A stretch of DNA of 64,000 nt from a virus: positions 1-64,000 of IMG/VR virus record IMGVR_UViG_3300020596_001154. One strand, 5' to 3'. Under the pieces are notes generated by a model that was not told where the DNA came from, made no database searches, and saw only the letters and a program-made list of their open reading frames with translations. Position numbers and translations under genes: made by a program. Positions 52,126 through 60,007 of this stretch are shown one piece after another (positions within the stretch are counted from its first letter, which is position 1; every line of letters starts with the position of its first letter).

Positions 52126-52262
52126 ACTAAATTAATATAGTGCCCAATTATCCAAATATAGCTAGCAGAGTTTTCATCGTATAAGCCAAGACTTCTGGAG
52201 TCTTTTAGTTTCCAAGTTAAGTATTCTAAGTTAAAAATACGAAGTGTTTCAACTACCGACAT
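52122..52262 (-). CDS. Tiny ORF bridging the Mre11-like and Rad50-like genes
   Basis: 46 residues that fill the only gap between the two genes. GGAG lies upstream within the nuclease gene, the start overlaps the nuclease stop and the stop overlaps the ATPase start (ATGA). Aromatic C-terminus (SYIWIIGHYINLV). Likely real because of double coupling; possibly a clamp or regulator of the complex. Confidence 0.55.
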   Translation of the reverse strand: MSVVETLRIFNLEYLTWKLKDSRSLGLYDENSASYIWIIGHYINLV

Positions 52263-53199
52263 AAGACTCCAATATCTCTCGTACTTCAGGCTCAAGATCA
52301 GACTCTTTTATAAGAGTATTTATGTCTAGCTGTGTAGAATCCCGCATGGATTGAACTCGTTCTAAGAAACCTTTAAGCTCGTCTTTTTTCTCCGATTTAA
52401 TTTCCCTTTTCCAGTCTTTAAAGATGTCCGATTTTATTTGTATGGGTAAATACTCCGTTGAAATAGTGGATTTGCCGGCTGAATCCCATGCCACTGTTAT
52501 AAGAGTAATCTGAGGTACTCGGTCAATTTCTTCAGACGCTGTGTTTGTACGTCTGAAAGCTCCTGGCTGAACAAAAATCTGCCCTTTACTGTTTATCATC
52601 TGCGGGAGACTAGTGTGCTCATGCCCATTACAGAATAGATTTACGTTAGATTGTGTAAATTCCTCTATGCCTAGTCTGTCTTCACTGTAGAACTTGCCTG
52701 ACTTTAAACCTATCATCATATGTATGAGCCCTATAAGAGGCGCATCTTGTTCTGGGTTTATCGCAGAAAATCGACTCATATCAGTAGTGTACGAGTGGTC
52801 GAATCCCGCTATTCCGACTCTATTCTGGCCGTTTTGGGTTGATACATACTGTGGAATATTAGTTGCTCTAGTTAAAATCCCGGATTCAAACATAAACTTT
52901 AAAGGGTGATTGTCGATAGAGTTAAGGGAGGTATCGTGGTTTCCTGCGATTGCAAAAACCTGTAGACCAAGCAGTTTGATATGTTGTGCCGCTTTTATGG
53001 AAGTTTCATAAGAAATTTTGGTTCCATGCTTTGAGTCGAATAAATCTCCCGAAATTAAAACCGCAGCTACATTATACTGATCACAGTATTTCCTGACTTG
53101 CTGGAATTTGCCAGAAAGGGTCTCCATGATATCGTCTACCCGGTAACTGTTAGAACCCGTCCAGTGTATATCAGTCAAATGTACGAAACTTATTTTCAT
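52249..53199 (-). CDS. SbcD/Mre11-like nuclease
   Basis: 316 residues with all phosphoesterase motifs: LTDIHW (D10, H12), ISGDLFD, AGNHD (N87, H88), GLIHMM and NGHEH. It is the nuclease partner of the split Rad50-like ATPase, acting on DNA ends for recombination and degradation (T4 gp47 role). It overlaps the TOPRIM gene by a few bases (ATGA). The C-terminal 60 residues, charged and helical, would contact the ATPase. Confidence 0.87.
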   Translation of the reverse strand: MKISFVHLTDIHWTGSNSYRVDDIMETLSGKFQQVRKYCDQYNVAAVLISGDLFDSKHGTKISYETSIKAAQHIKLLGLQVFAIAGNHDTSLNSIDNHPLKFMFESGILTRATNIPQYVSTQNGQNRVGIAGFDHSYTTDMSRFSAINPEQDAPLIGLIHMMIGLKSGKFYSEDRLGIEEFTQSNVNLFCNGHEHTSLPQMINSKGQIFVQPGAFRRTNTASEEIDRVPQITLITVAWDSAGKSTISTEYLPIQIKSDIFKDWKREIKSEKKDELKGFLERVQSMRDSTQLDINTLIKESDLEPEVREILESYVGS

Positions 53200-53765
53200 A
53201 ACAAACCCTCTATAAACGAGTTTAACTGAGACTTTAGGGATTCGTCAAGACCCTTTTGAAGCATTCCGTTCGGGTCTTTTTCACCCTTTAGCCGAAAGTT
53301 GTAGATATTGTATCTTAGGCCAAATTTCTCTAGCACTTTCTCAGCTGCTTTCTGACCCGCTTGGTCGTTATCAAAGAACAGTACAAATTTATCAGTATAT
53401 CTGCTGAAAATCTTTAAGTGGCTCTCATTCAACCGAGCGGAAAGAACTGAAAAGGATAGGAATCCCAATTTCTCTAGTGATAACGTGTCGATAGGCGCTT
53501 CTGTAATTACAATAGGCTTACCAAAGAAGGCTTGTTTTAGGTTCTCTGCATTATAAATAGCGGGGCTCTCAGCTTCTTTTAAAAGGTATATGTACTTAGG
53601 GTCTTGGCCTGGACGGTACTCTAACTGCCCTCTGAAATGACTGTATTCATCCTTCAAGGGGATGCTGATACAGAATCTGGACGAATGGTAGACGATCTCA
53701 TGCCTTTTTAGCTGGTCTTCGTCTAGTTTTCGGTCGTTTATTAGATGTAGAAGCTGTTCGTTCAT
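53196..53765 (-). CDS. Primase TOPRIM subunit (DnaG-like)
   Basis: 189 residues. The N-terminal 70 match part of the DnaG RNA polymerase basic subdomain (ISIPLKDEYSHFRGQLEYR ... KYIYL). The TOPRIM domain has VITEAPIDTLSL with the Glu and LFFDNDQAGQKAA with DxD. No zinc finger; that is encoded at 39256-39702 on the other strand. The two products together would form a functional primase. The small size suggests a minimal polymerase domain. Confidence 0.8.
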   Translation of the reverse strand: MNEQLLHLINDRKLDEDQLKRHEIVYHSSRFCISIPLKDEYSHFRGQLEYRPGQDPKYIYLLKEAESPAIYNAENLKQAFFGKPIVITEAPIDTLSLEKLGFLSFSVLSARLNESHLKIFSRYTDKFVLFFDNDQAGQKAAEKVLEKFGLRYNIYNFRLKGEKDPNGMLQKGLDESLKSQLNSFIEGLL

Positions 53766-54199
53766 TTCTTCTTGTCTTTAAGCTTTTGCCTGGCTTTGTC
53801 TTGGGCATTTCTAAAATTCTTATATAATTCGGGGTTAGTCTGCTTAACCTTCTCAGCCTTTACTCTTGCCGCTTCTTTTTTGGCCTCTTTGCCGGCATCG
53901 AAATCCTTCTTAAGATCTAGGTCTGCTGCGCTGATAAAATACTCCGGTGGTTTCGTAAACTCTCGTGACAGCTCATATTCAGAAGGCATACCTAACTCAG
54001 CGTTTGACTGCGGAACATCATAATTATTCTTAAACGCTGCACCTTTTATAACTATACCGGGAGCTGCGTACACACGCTCTGTTTCCACACCACATTGCGT
54101 ATCAGCATTTCTACATATGGGATTAGCCTTCGGCTTCATAGCAGAAATGATCTCTATTTGATCAGAGCACACGATACACTGGAACGTAAACTTAGGCAT
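53762..54199 (-). CDS. FmdB-like zinc-ribbon protein with long basic tail
   Basis: 145 residues. The first 60 follow the FmdB pattern (MPKFTFQCIVC, a second Cys pair around ICRN-DTQCG, then VYAAPGIVIKG). The rest is charged and rich in Lys, Glu and Ala. It overlaps genes on both sides, so it is co-translated with the primase subunit. Role unknown; second zinc ribbon of this kind in the window. Confidence 0.7.
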   Translation of the reverse strand: MPKFTFQCIVCSDQIEIISAMKPKANPICRNADTQCGVETERVYAAPGIVIKGAAFKNNYDVPQSNAELGMPSEYELSREFTKPPEYFISAADLDLKKDFDAGKEAKKEAARVKAEKVKQTNPELYKNFRNAQDKARQKLKDKKK

Positions 54200-54530
54200 T
54201 TTCCGCAGACTCTGCCTTAGCTTTGCGAGGTTTTTTAGAGGAGATTGAGACTGGCTCGTTAGCTGCTTCTTTTACAGGAGCTAGAGCGGGAGTAAACTTG
54301 TCTTTTAGTCCTGAATTTCTAATCTGTGCTCTAAGAGAGTCCATAGTTGTAGGATTATAGTCTTGTCGGCCCAGTAATCGGTTCATCATATTCGAAAGCT
54401 CGAAAATATTGGGCAGTGAATCCTTTAGTCCAGGCGAGAGTAAAAATAATTCTACGAACTCAGCTATAAGTTTATTCACATCTGCTGATGTCAGTTCGAC
54501 CGTGTAGTTAATGTGTTTTTCACCGTTCAT
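54192..54530 (-). CDS. Hypothetical protein
   Basis: 112 residues with a helical N-terminal domain (ADVNKLIAEFVELFLLSPGL) and a basic Ala/Lys-rich tail (SKKPRKAKAESAENA) that may bind nucleic acid. Overlaps the FmdB-like gene by eight bases. Unrecognised. Confidence 0.65.
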   Translation of the reverse strand: MNGEKHINYTVELTSADVNKLIAEFVELFLLSPGLKDSLPNIFELSNMMNRLLGRQDYNPTTMDSLRAQIRNSGLKDKFTPALAPVKEAANEPVSISSKKPRKAKAESAENA

Positions 54531-54712
54531 TTATTACCTCCTGGGTTATAGTACTTACTCGCAATAAAATTAATGTTCATCACAGCAAAGAATATGGCCA
54601 GTGTGAATAGTATTACCCATCCAGTATTACCGACAGCCAGGTTTATAAGAAGAAAGGGGGCTGTGATCATTAACACAAATATGTTTAAGTTTAAAATCAA
54701 TCTTTTGTTCAT
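54527..54712 (-). CDS. Small two-span membrane protein
   Basis: 61 residues with two hydrophobic segments (about 7-27 and 30-52) and a basic N-terminus (MNKRL). Overlaps both neighbours by four bases. Could be a holin-like or exclusion protein; nothing decides. Confidence 0.55.
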   Translation of the reverse strand: MNKRLILNLNIFVLMITAPFLLINLAVGNTGWVILFTLAIFFAVMNINFIASKYYNPGGNK

Positions 54713-55380
54713 GGTTTCTCTTTTCTAAAAAGTTCGTACAGACTCTTGTCTAGCCTGTGGTTAAAAGTAACTCCAATTGAGTCTAGCTTCTTCTCAACTT
54801 CTTTAATAGCGGTCAGAGCCACTTCTTCGGACTCCCACTCTTCTTCAGGATCGGCTTCTACTTCAATGAACCGGCCCACTTCTTTGAAGTCCTCATTGTA
54901 GCAAATATAATAAACTAGTACCACATTATTTTTAAGCCAGTAGATCCAACACATCTTATAGATTTGAAAGTTGAACCAGTAGCCTTTCTCTTTTGCATCA
55001 GAAAGTACCTTATCTAAATCCACTGTCAATTCAATAGCAGCATTTGAAGGCTCTTTGAGTAAAGACCCCTTGTCCATTCCAATCATCTTAAGGAAGGAAT
55101 TATAAGTATCAATATCAGACTTCCTACTTAAATTTATCTCGGTTCTCTCAACATTATTAGACGCGACAGTTTTGGCTTTAGATGTCAGCTCTCTTTTTGC
55201 AGAAGTAGAGCCGCTTCGGTCTCTAATAAACTGATCCTTGTTTGCAGGGTCAGTATAGTAGTGATCCCATGATCCAACTTCTAAGAATTTTTTAATCGGA
55301 AACTCTTCGAAAATCTTCTTGACCTTCAACAGACCAAGCTCATTTTTCTGATACTTAAATTCTATCTCTTTGAATTTCAT
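54709..55380 (-). CDS. Hypothetical protein
   Basis: 223 residues, alpha/beta, with a central NNVVLVYYICYNEDFKEV segment and many charged residues. No motif is recognised. ATG overlaps the following membrane gene by ATGA. The N-terminus is lysine-rich and not a signal peptide. Confidence 0.68.
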   Translation of the reverse strand: MKFKEIEFKYQKNELGLLKVKKIFEEFPIKKFLEVGSWDHYYTDPANKDQFIRDRSGSTSAKRELTSKAKTVASNNVERTEINLSRKSDIDTYNSFLKMIGMDKGSLLKEPSNAAIELTVDLDKVLSDAKEKGYWFNFQIYKMCWIYWLKNNVVLVYYICYNEDFKEVGRFIEVEADPEEEWESEEVALTAIKEVEKKLDSIGVTFNHRLDKSLYELFRKEKP

Positions 55381-55411
55381 AGTTTTATTCTTACCTAACT
55401 AGGGCCTTCTG

Positions 55412-55786
55412 TCAATTCATCAGCGGGTTTTTGATATCCTTGTGGGTCACAAACGTAGTTTTATGAGTCTTTTCAAGTACTAAGGGCTGCTGATCTACGC
55501 GGAGGTTTTGCTCCATATAGAGGGAAGTTATCAGGAATTGGTCGATATAGGACTCTATATCTAAGTTCTGTAGCTTAGCGAGGTGCTTAGTGAACTTAGG
55601 GAGCTGTAATGTAATTGTCGTACTGAAGGTATCCGCGTCTTTCAAGGATAGATGCGGGAACTTCATGGGCTGCATCTTCCCAAGCTGATATAGTTCCTTT
55701 GCGTAAGAAAATTTTCGCTTCAATGGATTTAATTTTTGAAGGAATTTAAACATTAAAGATACCTTACTTTCTCTAAAGTGAGCCAT
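55412..55786 (-). CDS. Hypothetical protein downstream of the VWA gene
   Basis: 124 residues. An open frame extends upstream to 55843, but that would overlap the VWA gene. ATG 55786, 11 bases after its stop with GGTGAG upstream, is preferred; ATG 55753 with AAGG is also possible. Contains a short helix rich in Lys and a DADTFSTTITLQLPKFTK beta segment. Unrecognised. Confidence 0.58.
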   Translation of the reverse strand: MAHFRESKVSLMFKFLQKLNPLKRKFSYAKELYQLGKMQPMKFPHLSLKDADTFSTTITLQLPKFTKHLAKLQNLDIESYIDQFLITSLYMEQNLRVDQQPLVLEKTHKTTFVTHKDIKNPLMN

Positions 55787-55796
55787 GGTTTCAGAC

Positions 55797-57077
55797 TCAC
55801 CAAGACTCGCCCTTCTTATTAGGCATATGGATAGTGACTCCATAGGGAGCTTTAGCCCTTGAGTTCATTACCCATAGACTCTGATAGGTCACAAGGTCTT
55901 TGTTTGGGAAGTCACCATAACCGTCTGTGAGCATGATTACAGCGTTAAACCGCCCTTCCAGGGCCTTCTCATGCACAGGCACGAAACTCGTGCCTCCTGA
56001 GGTTGATCTGGCCCGATGGAAGCCGTTGAATTTATAGTAGTTTGTAATCCTTGTATCAAAAGCAGCTACCCATATCTCTACACCTTGGCCATGGATCGCG
56101 TAGATCTCGTTCATTGCTTCCGCCCACTCACCATCTGTATAGGAGCCGGACTCATCAAGACCCACTAGGATCCTAAGCTTCGGCTGCTTCTTAAACCCTG
56201 GTAGTTCTCCTGGGAATCGTCTATTGACCTTCTTCCAGTTATTGTGGCGGTCTGTGGATATAAGGCTATGTACAAACTGTCTTAATATAGTAACCCAAGG
56301 CAAGGCTTTCTTCTTTTCAAGATCTACCATGAAGGCTGTGATCTCGCCTGGAAGGCGTCCTCTGGTTCGACTCTCAGCTTCTTTCAGAGCATTATACACA
56401 ATATTATCAACTAGATCTGGATCTTTTAGGCTTTCCTCAAAGTAACTGTGATCACTCTCAACAAGAGGACCACCACCACTTCCAGTGGAATTCATCCCGA
56501 GATTTTCCATCAACTCACTGTTCGATATAAGGGATATATAGTACTTGATCCAATCCTCGCCTTGTTTTTGGTCGAAAAATTCTGGGAATACAAAGCCACC
56601 ACTCTTAAGAATCTCTTCCAATTTACCAGACAACTCCTTTTTGGCGTCTTCTGTCTTAGCAGTCTTAATCTGGTCCATAACACCCTTAGCTGCCATTACA
56701 GTGCTAAGACCTTGTTTAGGATCATCTTTTAAGGCTTGGTTGAAGCTATTAATCTCTGCGTCTACCGCGTAGTTAAACACCATCATGTTAGCTGGCTTTT
56801 TGAGCTTCGAGGAATATTGTTCATGAGCTTTTTGCTGAAACTGTTGGATATGTCTTCGTACAATATGTTGGAATTCATGTTCAATTACGCCAGCTTGAGT
56901 CTTTAGAGGCATTTCAGAAAGCATCTTCTGATTCAGGACCATCTCTAAAGTGTTCTTGACTAGTACACAGGCTGGGTATTCGATCTTATTATCTACCCTG
57001 ATTTTGCAGCTTCTAAACAAGTTAGCATAGAAGGGGCTTCTTTTTAGGAGTTCAAACGCGATTTCATCGACAAACAT
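55797..57077 (-). CDS. Metallopeptidase-like/VWA protein (DUF2201 type)
   Basis: 426 residues. The N-terminal domain has a zincin motif HEFQH (residues 67-71) within VIEHEFQHIVRRH, followed by NYAVDAEIN, as in putative metallopeptidases joined to VWA domains. The C-terminal domain has a MIDAS-like LDESGS (about 305-310) and later VIMLTDGYGD. Such proteins act as substrate adaptors for MoxR ATPases, and a MoxR gene lies just upstream. GGAGGG lies before the ATG. Confidence 0.83.
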   Translation of the reverse strand: MFVDEIAFELLKRSPFYANLFRSCKIRVDNKIEYPACVLVKNTLEMVLNQKMLSEMPLKTQAGVIEHEFQHIVRRHIQQFQQKAHEQYSSKLKKPANMMVFNYAVDAEINSFNQALKDDPKQGLSTVMAAKGVMDQIKTAKTEDAKKELSGKLEEILKSGGFVFPEFFDQKQGEDWIKYYISLISNSELMENLGMNSTGSGGGPLVESDHSYFEESLKDPDLVDNIVYNALKEAESRTRGRLPGEITAFMVDLEKKKALPWVTILRQFVHSLISTDRHNNWKKVNRRFPGELPGFKKQPKLRILVGLDESGSYTDGEWAEAMNEIYAIHGQGVEIWVAAFDTRITNYYKFNGFHRARSTSGGTSFVPVHEKALEGRFNAVIMLTDGYGDFPNKDLVTYQSLWVMNSRAKAPYGVTIHMPNKKGESW

Positions 57078-57090
57078 ACACCCTCCAGCT

Positions 57091-57279
57091 TTAAAAATCG
57101 TAGGTCTTTTTAAGAACTACTTTCTTTTCTTTCCCGCATTTCACACAAGAAAGATTCCTCGTTTCGTGCAGAACTTGGGAGGTTCTAGAGCCATTTTGCA
57201 CTCTAGAAAAACCTCCCTTCTGCTTATATAGATGACGACATAAGGAGCGGCTCAATAGAAACATGAATCCAGTCCACAT
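57091..57279 (-). CDS. Small zinc-finger-like protein between MoxR and VWA genes
   Basis: 62 residues, starting at the last base of the MoxR stop codon (TAATG). The C-terminal NLSCVKCGKEKKVVLKK offers one CxxC and a basic tail; an additional Cys lies in the N-terminal half. It may be a bridging factor for the MoxR/VWA pair. Unrecognised. Confidence 0.5.
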   Translation of the reverse strand: MWTGFMFLLSRSLCRHLYKQKGGFSRVQNGSRTSQVLHETRNLSCVKCGKEKKVVLKKTYDF

Positions 57280-58577
57280 TAAACGCCCTTTTGAGCATTT
57301 ATAAAGGAGTCGATTTCAGAAGATTCTTCTTGAATTCTCCCATATAGGTTCATGTGAGTTGTAGAAACATTGCCCCATAGATATAGCATAACTAATTGAT
57401 GGGCGTTAGCTCTGTCTAGATTATCCTTCACAGAAGCTTCGTTAACGATGATCTTATGGGTCATATAGTTATACGAGAACTGATAGAAATAATCTTTAGG
57501 TAATTGACCTAAGAAGTCGATTAAATTCGAGAACTTAGTCTTATCTAGTAGTCGTTCAAAGTGTTCTTTTACTTCGGCAACTCTAACCTTTTTAAGCGTG
57601 GAATCTTCACTGTCGATATCATTTACGTAACCTGTAAAGGTTATTTGAGTTCTCAGTTTTTCAACTAAGCCAATGATTCCAGTCAATATAGTATTAACAC
57701 TCTGTGAGACTAGATCTTCTCGACCTTCTTTACGAAACTCAGCAAACTTAGTCTTATTCTGGTCCCAAGAATCGAACACATCTTCGAAAGATAGTGGCTT
57801 CTCTTGAGAGTCCATAAAAGCTAGATAACTTGCAGCTGCTTCTCTTCCTAAAGTCGAGGACAAGATATCACTAATGATCTCAGAGTCAGTTAATGACTTA
57901 GGATCAATAAGCTCGGCAGCTCTAAATAACTTAGACGCCATTTCCTGTGTTCTAGGCGTAGGTTCGATTGGAATGCCTGTCTCTAATTTCTTAGATAATC
58001 CCATATGTTCATTTTGAAATTCCATGAACCGTAATAAATCTTTATGGAAAATACCTGATTCTTTTCCGTATCTTAGAACTTCTTCAGCCTGAGGTTCAAA
58101 CGGAATGATAACAAATCGTTTAATAAAGGCAGAACTCATGACGTTAGCAGTGGTGTACTCAGAAGTACTAGGGTTAATAGCTGCTATGACTACTGAATCT
58201 TGGTGTAAATAGTGATTATGAACACGTTTCTCATACACTAATTGAAATAGAGCAGACTCTACATCTCTGTTGGCCTGATTCACTTCATCTAGGAAGAGTA
58301 CGATAGGGCCTTCTAGCATCCACTCAGGACGTGCCCACTTAGTGTTCTTCTCATTACTGTTAACTTTAGTGGATTCAACTAGGTAGGGGAGTCCGATAAG
58401 GTCTCCGATATCCTGTTGAGATGCCATCAACTTAATGACCGTATGGTTAGGTAGTATAGACTTGGCCGTCTGTTCAACTACAGCACTTTTACCAATCCCT
58501 GAATGCCCAATAAGCAATGCAGGAACGTTACCTTTCATGCAATACTCAAGTAGTCTTTGTGTTCTTTTGATATTCAT
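57279..58577 (-). CDS. MoxR-family AAA+ ATPase
   Basis: 432 residues. Walker A GHSGIGKS (about 24-31), Walker B VLFLDEVNQA, sensor 1 AAINPSTSEY and an AFIKRFVIIPF arginine-finger region are as in MoxR ATPases, which remodel proteins together with VWA partners. It forms an operon with the zinc-finger protein and VWA protein. AGGAGAG precedes the ATG. Possible jobs are virion maturation, host takeover or defence against other elements. Confidence 0.87.
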   Translation of the reverse strand: MNIKRTQRLLEYCMKGNVPALLIGHSGIGKSAVVEQTAKSILPNHTVIKLMASQQDIGDLIGLPYLVESTKVNSNEKNTKWARPEWMLEGPIVLFLDEVNQANRDVESALFQLVYEKRVHNHYLHQDSVVIAAINPSTSEYTTANVMSSAFIKRFVIIPFEPQAEEVLRYGKESGIFHKDLLRFMEFQNEHMGLSKKLETGIPIEPTPRTQEMASKLFRAAELIDPKSLTDSEIISDILSSTLGREAAASYLAFMDSQEKPLSFEDVFDSWDQNKTKFAEFRKEGREDLVSQSVNTILTGIIGLVEKLRTQITFTGYVNDIDSEDSTLKKVRVAEVKEHFERLLDKTKFSNLIDFLGQLPKDYFYQFSYNYMTHKIIVNEASVKDNLDRANAHQLVMLYLWGNVSTTHMNLYGRIQEESSEIDSFINAQKGV

Positions 58578-58627
58578 CGTCTCTCCTCGTCATCTAATAG
58601 TCTATCGAATTCAAACTCTATGCTTAA

Positions 58628-58656
58628 ACCGTATCATGCAGTTCGAGAATAGACAA
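58628..58656 (-). promoter_or_regulatory. Candidate promoter of the MoxR/VWA operon
   Basis: On the minus strand TTGTCT (58656-58651), 17-base spacer, TACGGT (58633-58628) preceded by TGA, giving an extended -10. It lies 51 bases upstream of the MoxR start codon in the intergenic gap. Confidence 0.4.
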
Positions 58657-58663
58657 GGGGGTC

Positions 58664-58933
58664 CTAGAAAATATTTGGGAGATGTTTAGTTTGCTTTTTG
58701 TGGCGGTATCTGCTGAGAGCCCGTTTGAATTCGGGGTTTCTAATGCGGCTTAGTTCTTCGTCCACTCCTTTGACAGTGGAAAGACTGCAGCTAAAGCAAG
58801 CCTTTAGCACTTCCCTTGCTTCTTCATACTCAAAGCCGTAGACAGCCTTAAATTCTAGTTCGCCTGTTATAGGGGTGTTTAGAGCGTCTAGCTCCTTGGT
58901 TTGAACGTGAATATCCCTCTTTAATTTGCTCAT
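58664..58933 (-). CDS. Hypothetical protein
   Basis: 89 residues, good AAAGGAAG upstream. A helical core with YEEAREVLKACFSCS and a basic C-terminus (RALSRYRHKKQTK). No family recognised. It may be the last gene of the leftward accessory unit before the MoxR promoter. Confidence 0.62.
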   Translation of the reverse strand: MSKLKRDIHVQTKELDALNTPITGELEFKAVYGFEYEEAREVLKACFSCSLSTVKGVDEELSRIRNPEFKRALSRYRHKKQTKHLPNIF

Positions 58934-59012
58934 TTTCTTCCTTTCCAGTTAATTACAACACTTACTAAAAAACGGTGTTAGAGGTCAACAGTACTGGGAG
59001 GCAACTGCTAAA

Positions 59013-59255
59013 TTAACTATCCTCTGGTGACTCGCCCTCTGAAATACTCATAACTAGGTCCAACTCTTCAGCAAAAACTTGTTGCACCCATGCTCTGATA
59101 GCATCGGTTTGTGCTAATAGCATAGCCTTTCTAAAAACATTGTTATTAGGAAAAGCCATATCCATTGCCCTTGAGATAAACATAATCTTTGATGCGTCTG
59201 TTTGAATAGACTGTGTTAGTTCTTTGTACTCTTCTAATGTTTTTTCTTCACTCAT
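59013..59255 (-). CDS. Hypothetical acidic protein
   Basis: 80 residues, helical, with acidic ends (ISEGESPEDS). It overlaps the upstream 54-residue gene by ATGA. No motif. The gap 58934-59012 that follows shows no gene. Confidence 0.6.
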   Translation of the reverse strand: MSEEKTLEEYKELTQSIQTDASKIMFISRAMDMAFPNNNVFRKAMLLAQTDAIRAWVQQVFAEELDLVMSISEGESPEDS

Positions 59256-59416
59256 AAATCGCCCTTGATCTTTTTGATTGAAATAATTAGGTCATCCACA
59301 ATTAAGTCTGTACCTTCTGCCAGTTCTTGTCTAGACCAGTGACGAGTTTGTAGTTTCGTGTTGATCTCCACTTTTCCATCTTCAGAAGTTAAAATCGCTA
59401 TGTATTCTCTGCTCAT
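59252..59416 (-). CDS. Small hypothetical protein
   Basis: 54 residues, ATGA-coupled at both ends (to the lipoprotein gene before it and the 80-residue gene after it). Alpha/beta with HWSRQELAEGTDLIVDD. The double coupling supports it as real. Function unknown. Confidence 0.58.
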   Translation of the reverse strand: MSREYIAILTSEDGKVEINTKLQTRHWSRQELAEGTDLIVDDLIISIKKIKGDL

Positions 59417-59706
59417 TTAATGATCTCCGGCTTATCTTGTTTTGGAATAGCCCACTGCTTAAGTTCAAACTCTTCCATCTGACGGTTTAATCTGACATCA
59501 CAGTTTCTGAAAACGTGCACCATTCTATAAGTCTCGCCATCAGGAGCCTTGTTAATAATCTGGCCGCTCTCAATGCATACATTACCTTTTAAATTTACCA
59601 GGTATTGGTCTTTCTCTTTAAGAAAAAGCGTTGCGTTGACTGTCTTTGACGTGCAGGCACTCAAGAATATTAAAGTCAAAACCAATACTGCTAATAAGAT
59701 CTTCAT
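59413..59706 (-). CDS. Small lipoprotein
   Basis: 97 residues with a lipoprotein signal: MKILLAVLVLTLIFLSAC, lipobox LSAC, Cys18 as acylation site, so a Gram-negative envelope lipoprotein. The mature part has two further Cys (NVCIESG, FRNCDVRL) that could form a disulphide. Could be an outer-membrane spanin or an exclusion lipoprotein; no inner-membrane spanin partner is evident. Overlaps the upstream exported protein gene by one base. Confidence 0.75.
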   Translation of the reverse strand: MKILLAVLVLTLIFLSACTSKTVNATLFLKEKDQYLVNLKGNVCIESGQIINKAPDGETYRMVHVFRNCDVRLNRQMEEFELKQWAIPKQDKPEIIK

Positions 59707-59996
59707 TAAAAGTCAAATCCAACGCTTAGAAGTAAATTACCATTTGTGTGTGCCTCTACACCTAGAGCTACTTCGTCAGAAACTTTTCTTTCGTAGCCAA
59801 TGCCGCCTACTGCACCTCTATTGATAGAGATTGTATTGGCATTATGGTTAAGCTCATTGTTAGGTCCAATACCGAATAAGCCTCGAATCCTATTCTTCTT
59901 AGAAGCTGAAGACTTCTCAGCCTGAGCGGATTCGTTTGCAAAGGTATCGCCCATTAATGGCGTAGCTAAAAGTATTAAAATCAAAAATAGTTTCAT
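59706..59996 (-). CDS. Exported small outer-membrane-like protein
   Basis: 96 residues. The signal peptide ends around residue 20 (LLATPLMGDTFA). The mature part has short strands and ends in LLLSVGFDF, with the terminal Phe typical of BAM-recognised barrel proteins. With only about four strands it cannot form a barrel alone. AAAGGAG precedes the ATG. Possibly a fragment or oligomeric surface protein. Function unknown. Confidence 0.6.
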   Translation of the reverse strand: MKLFLILILLATPLMGDTFANESAQAEKSSASKKNRIRGLFGIGPNNELNHNANTISINRGAVGGIGYERKVSDEVALGVEAHTNGNLLLSVGFDF

Positions 59997-60007
59997 TGTC
60001 GTCTCCT

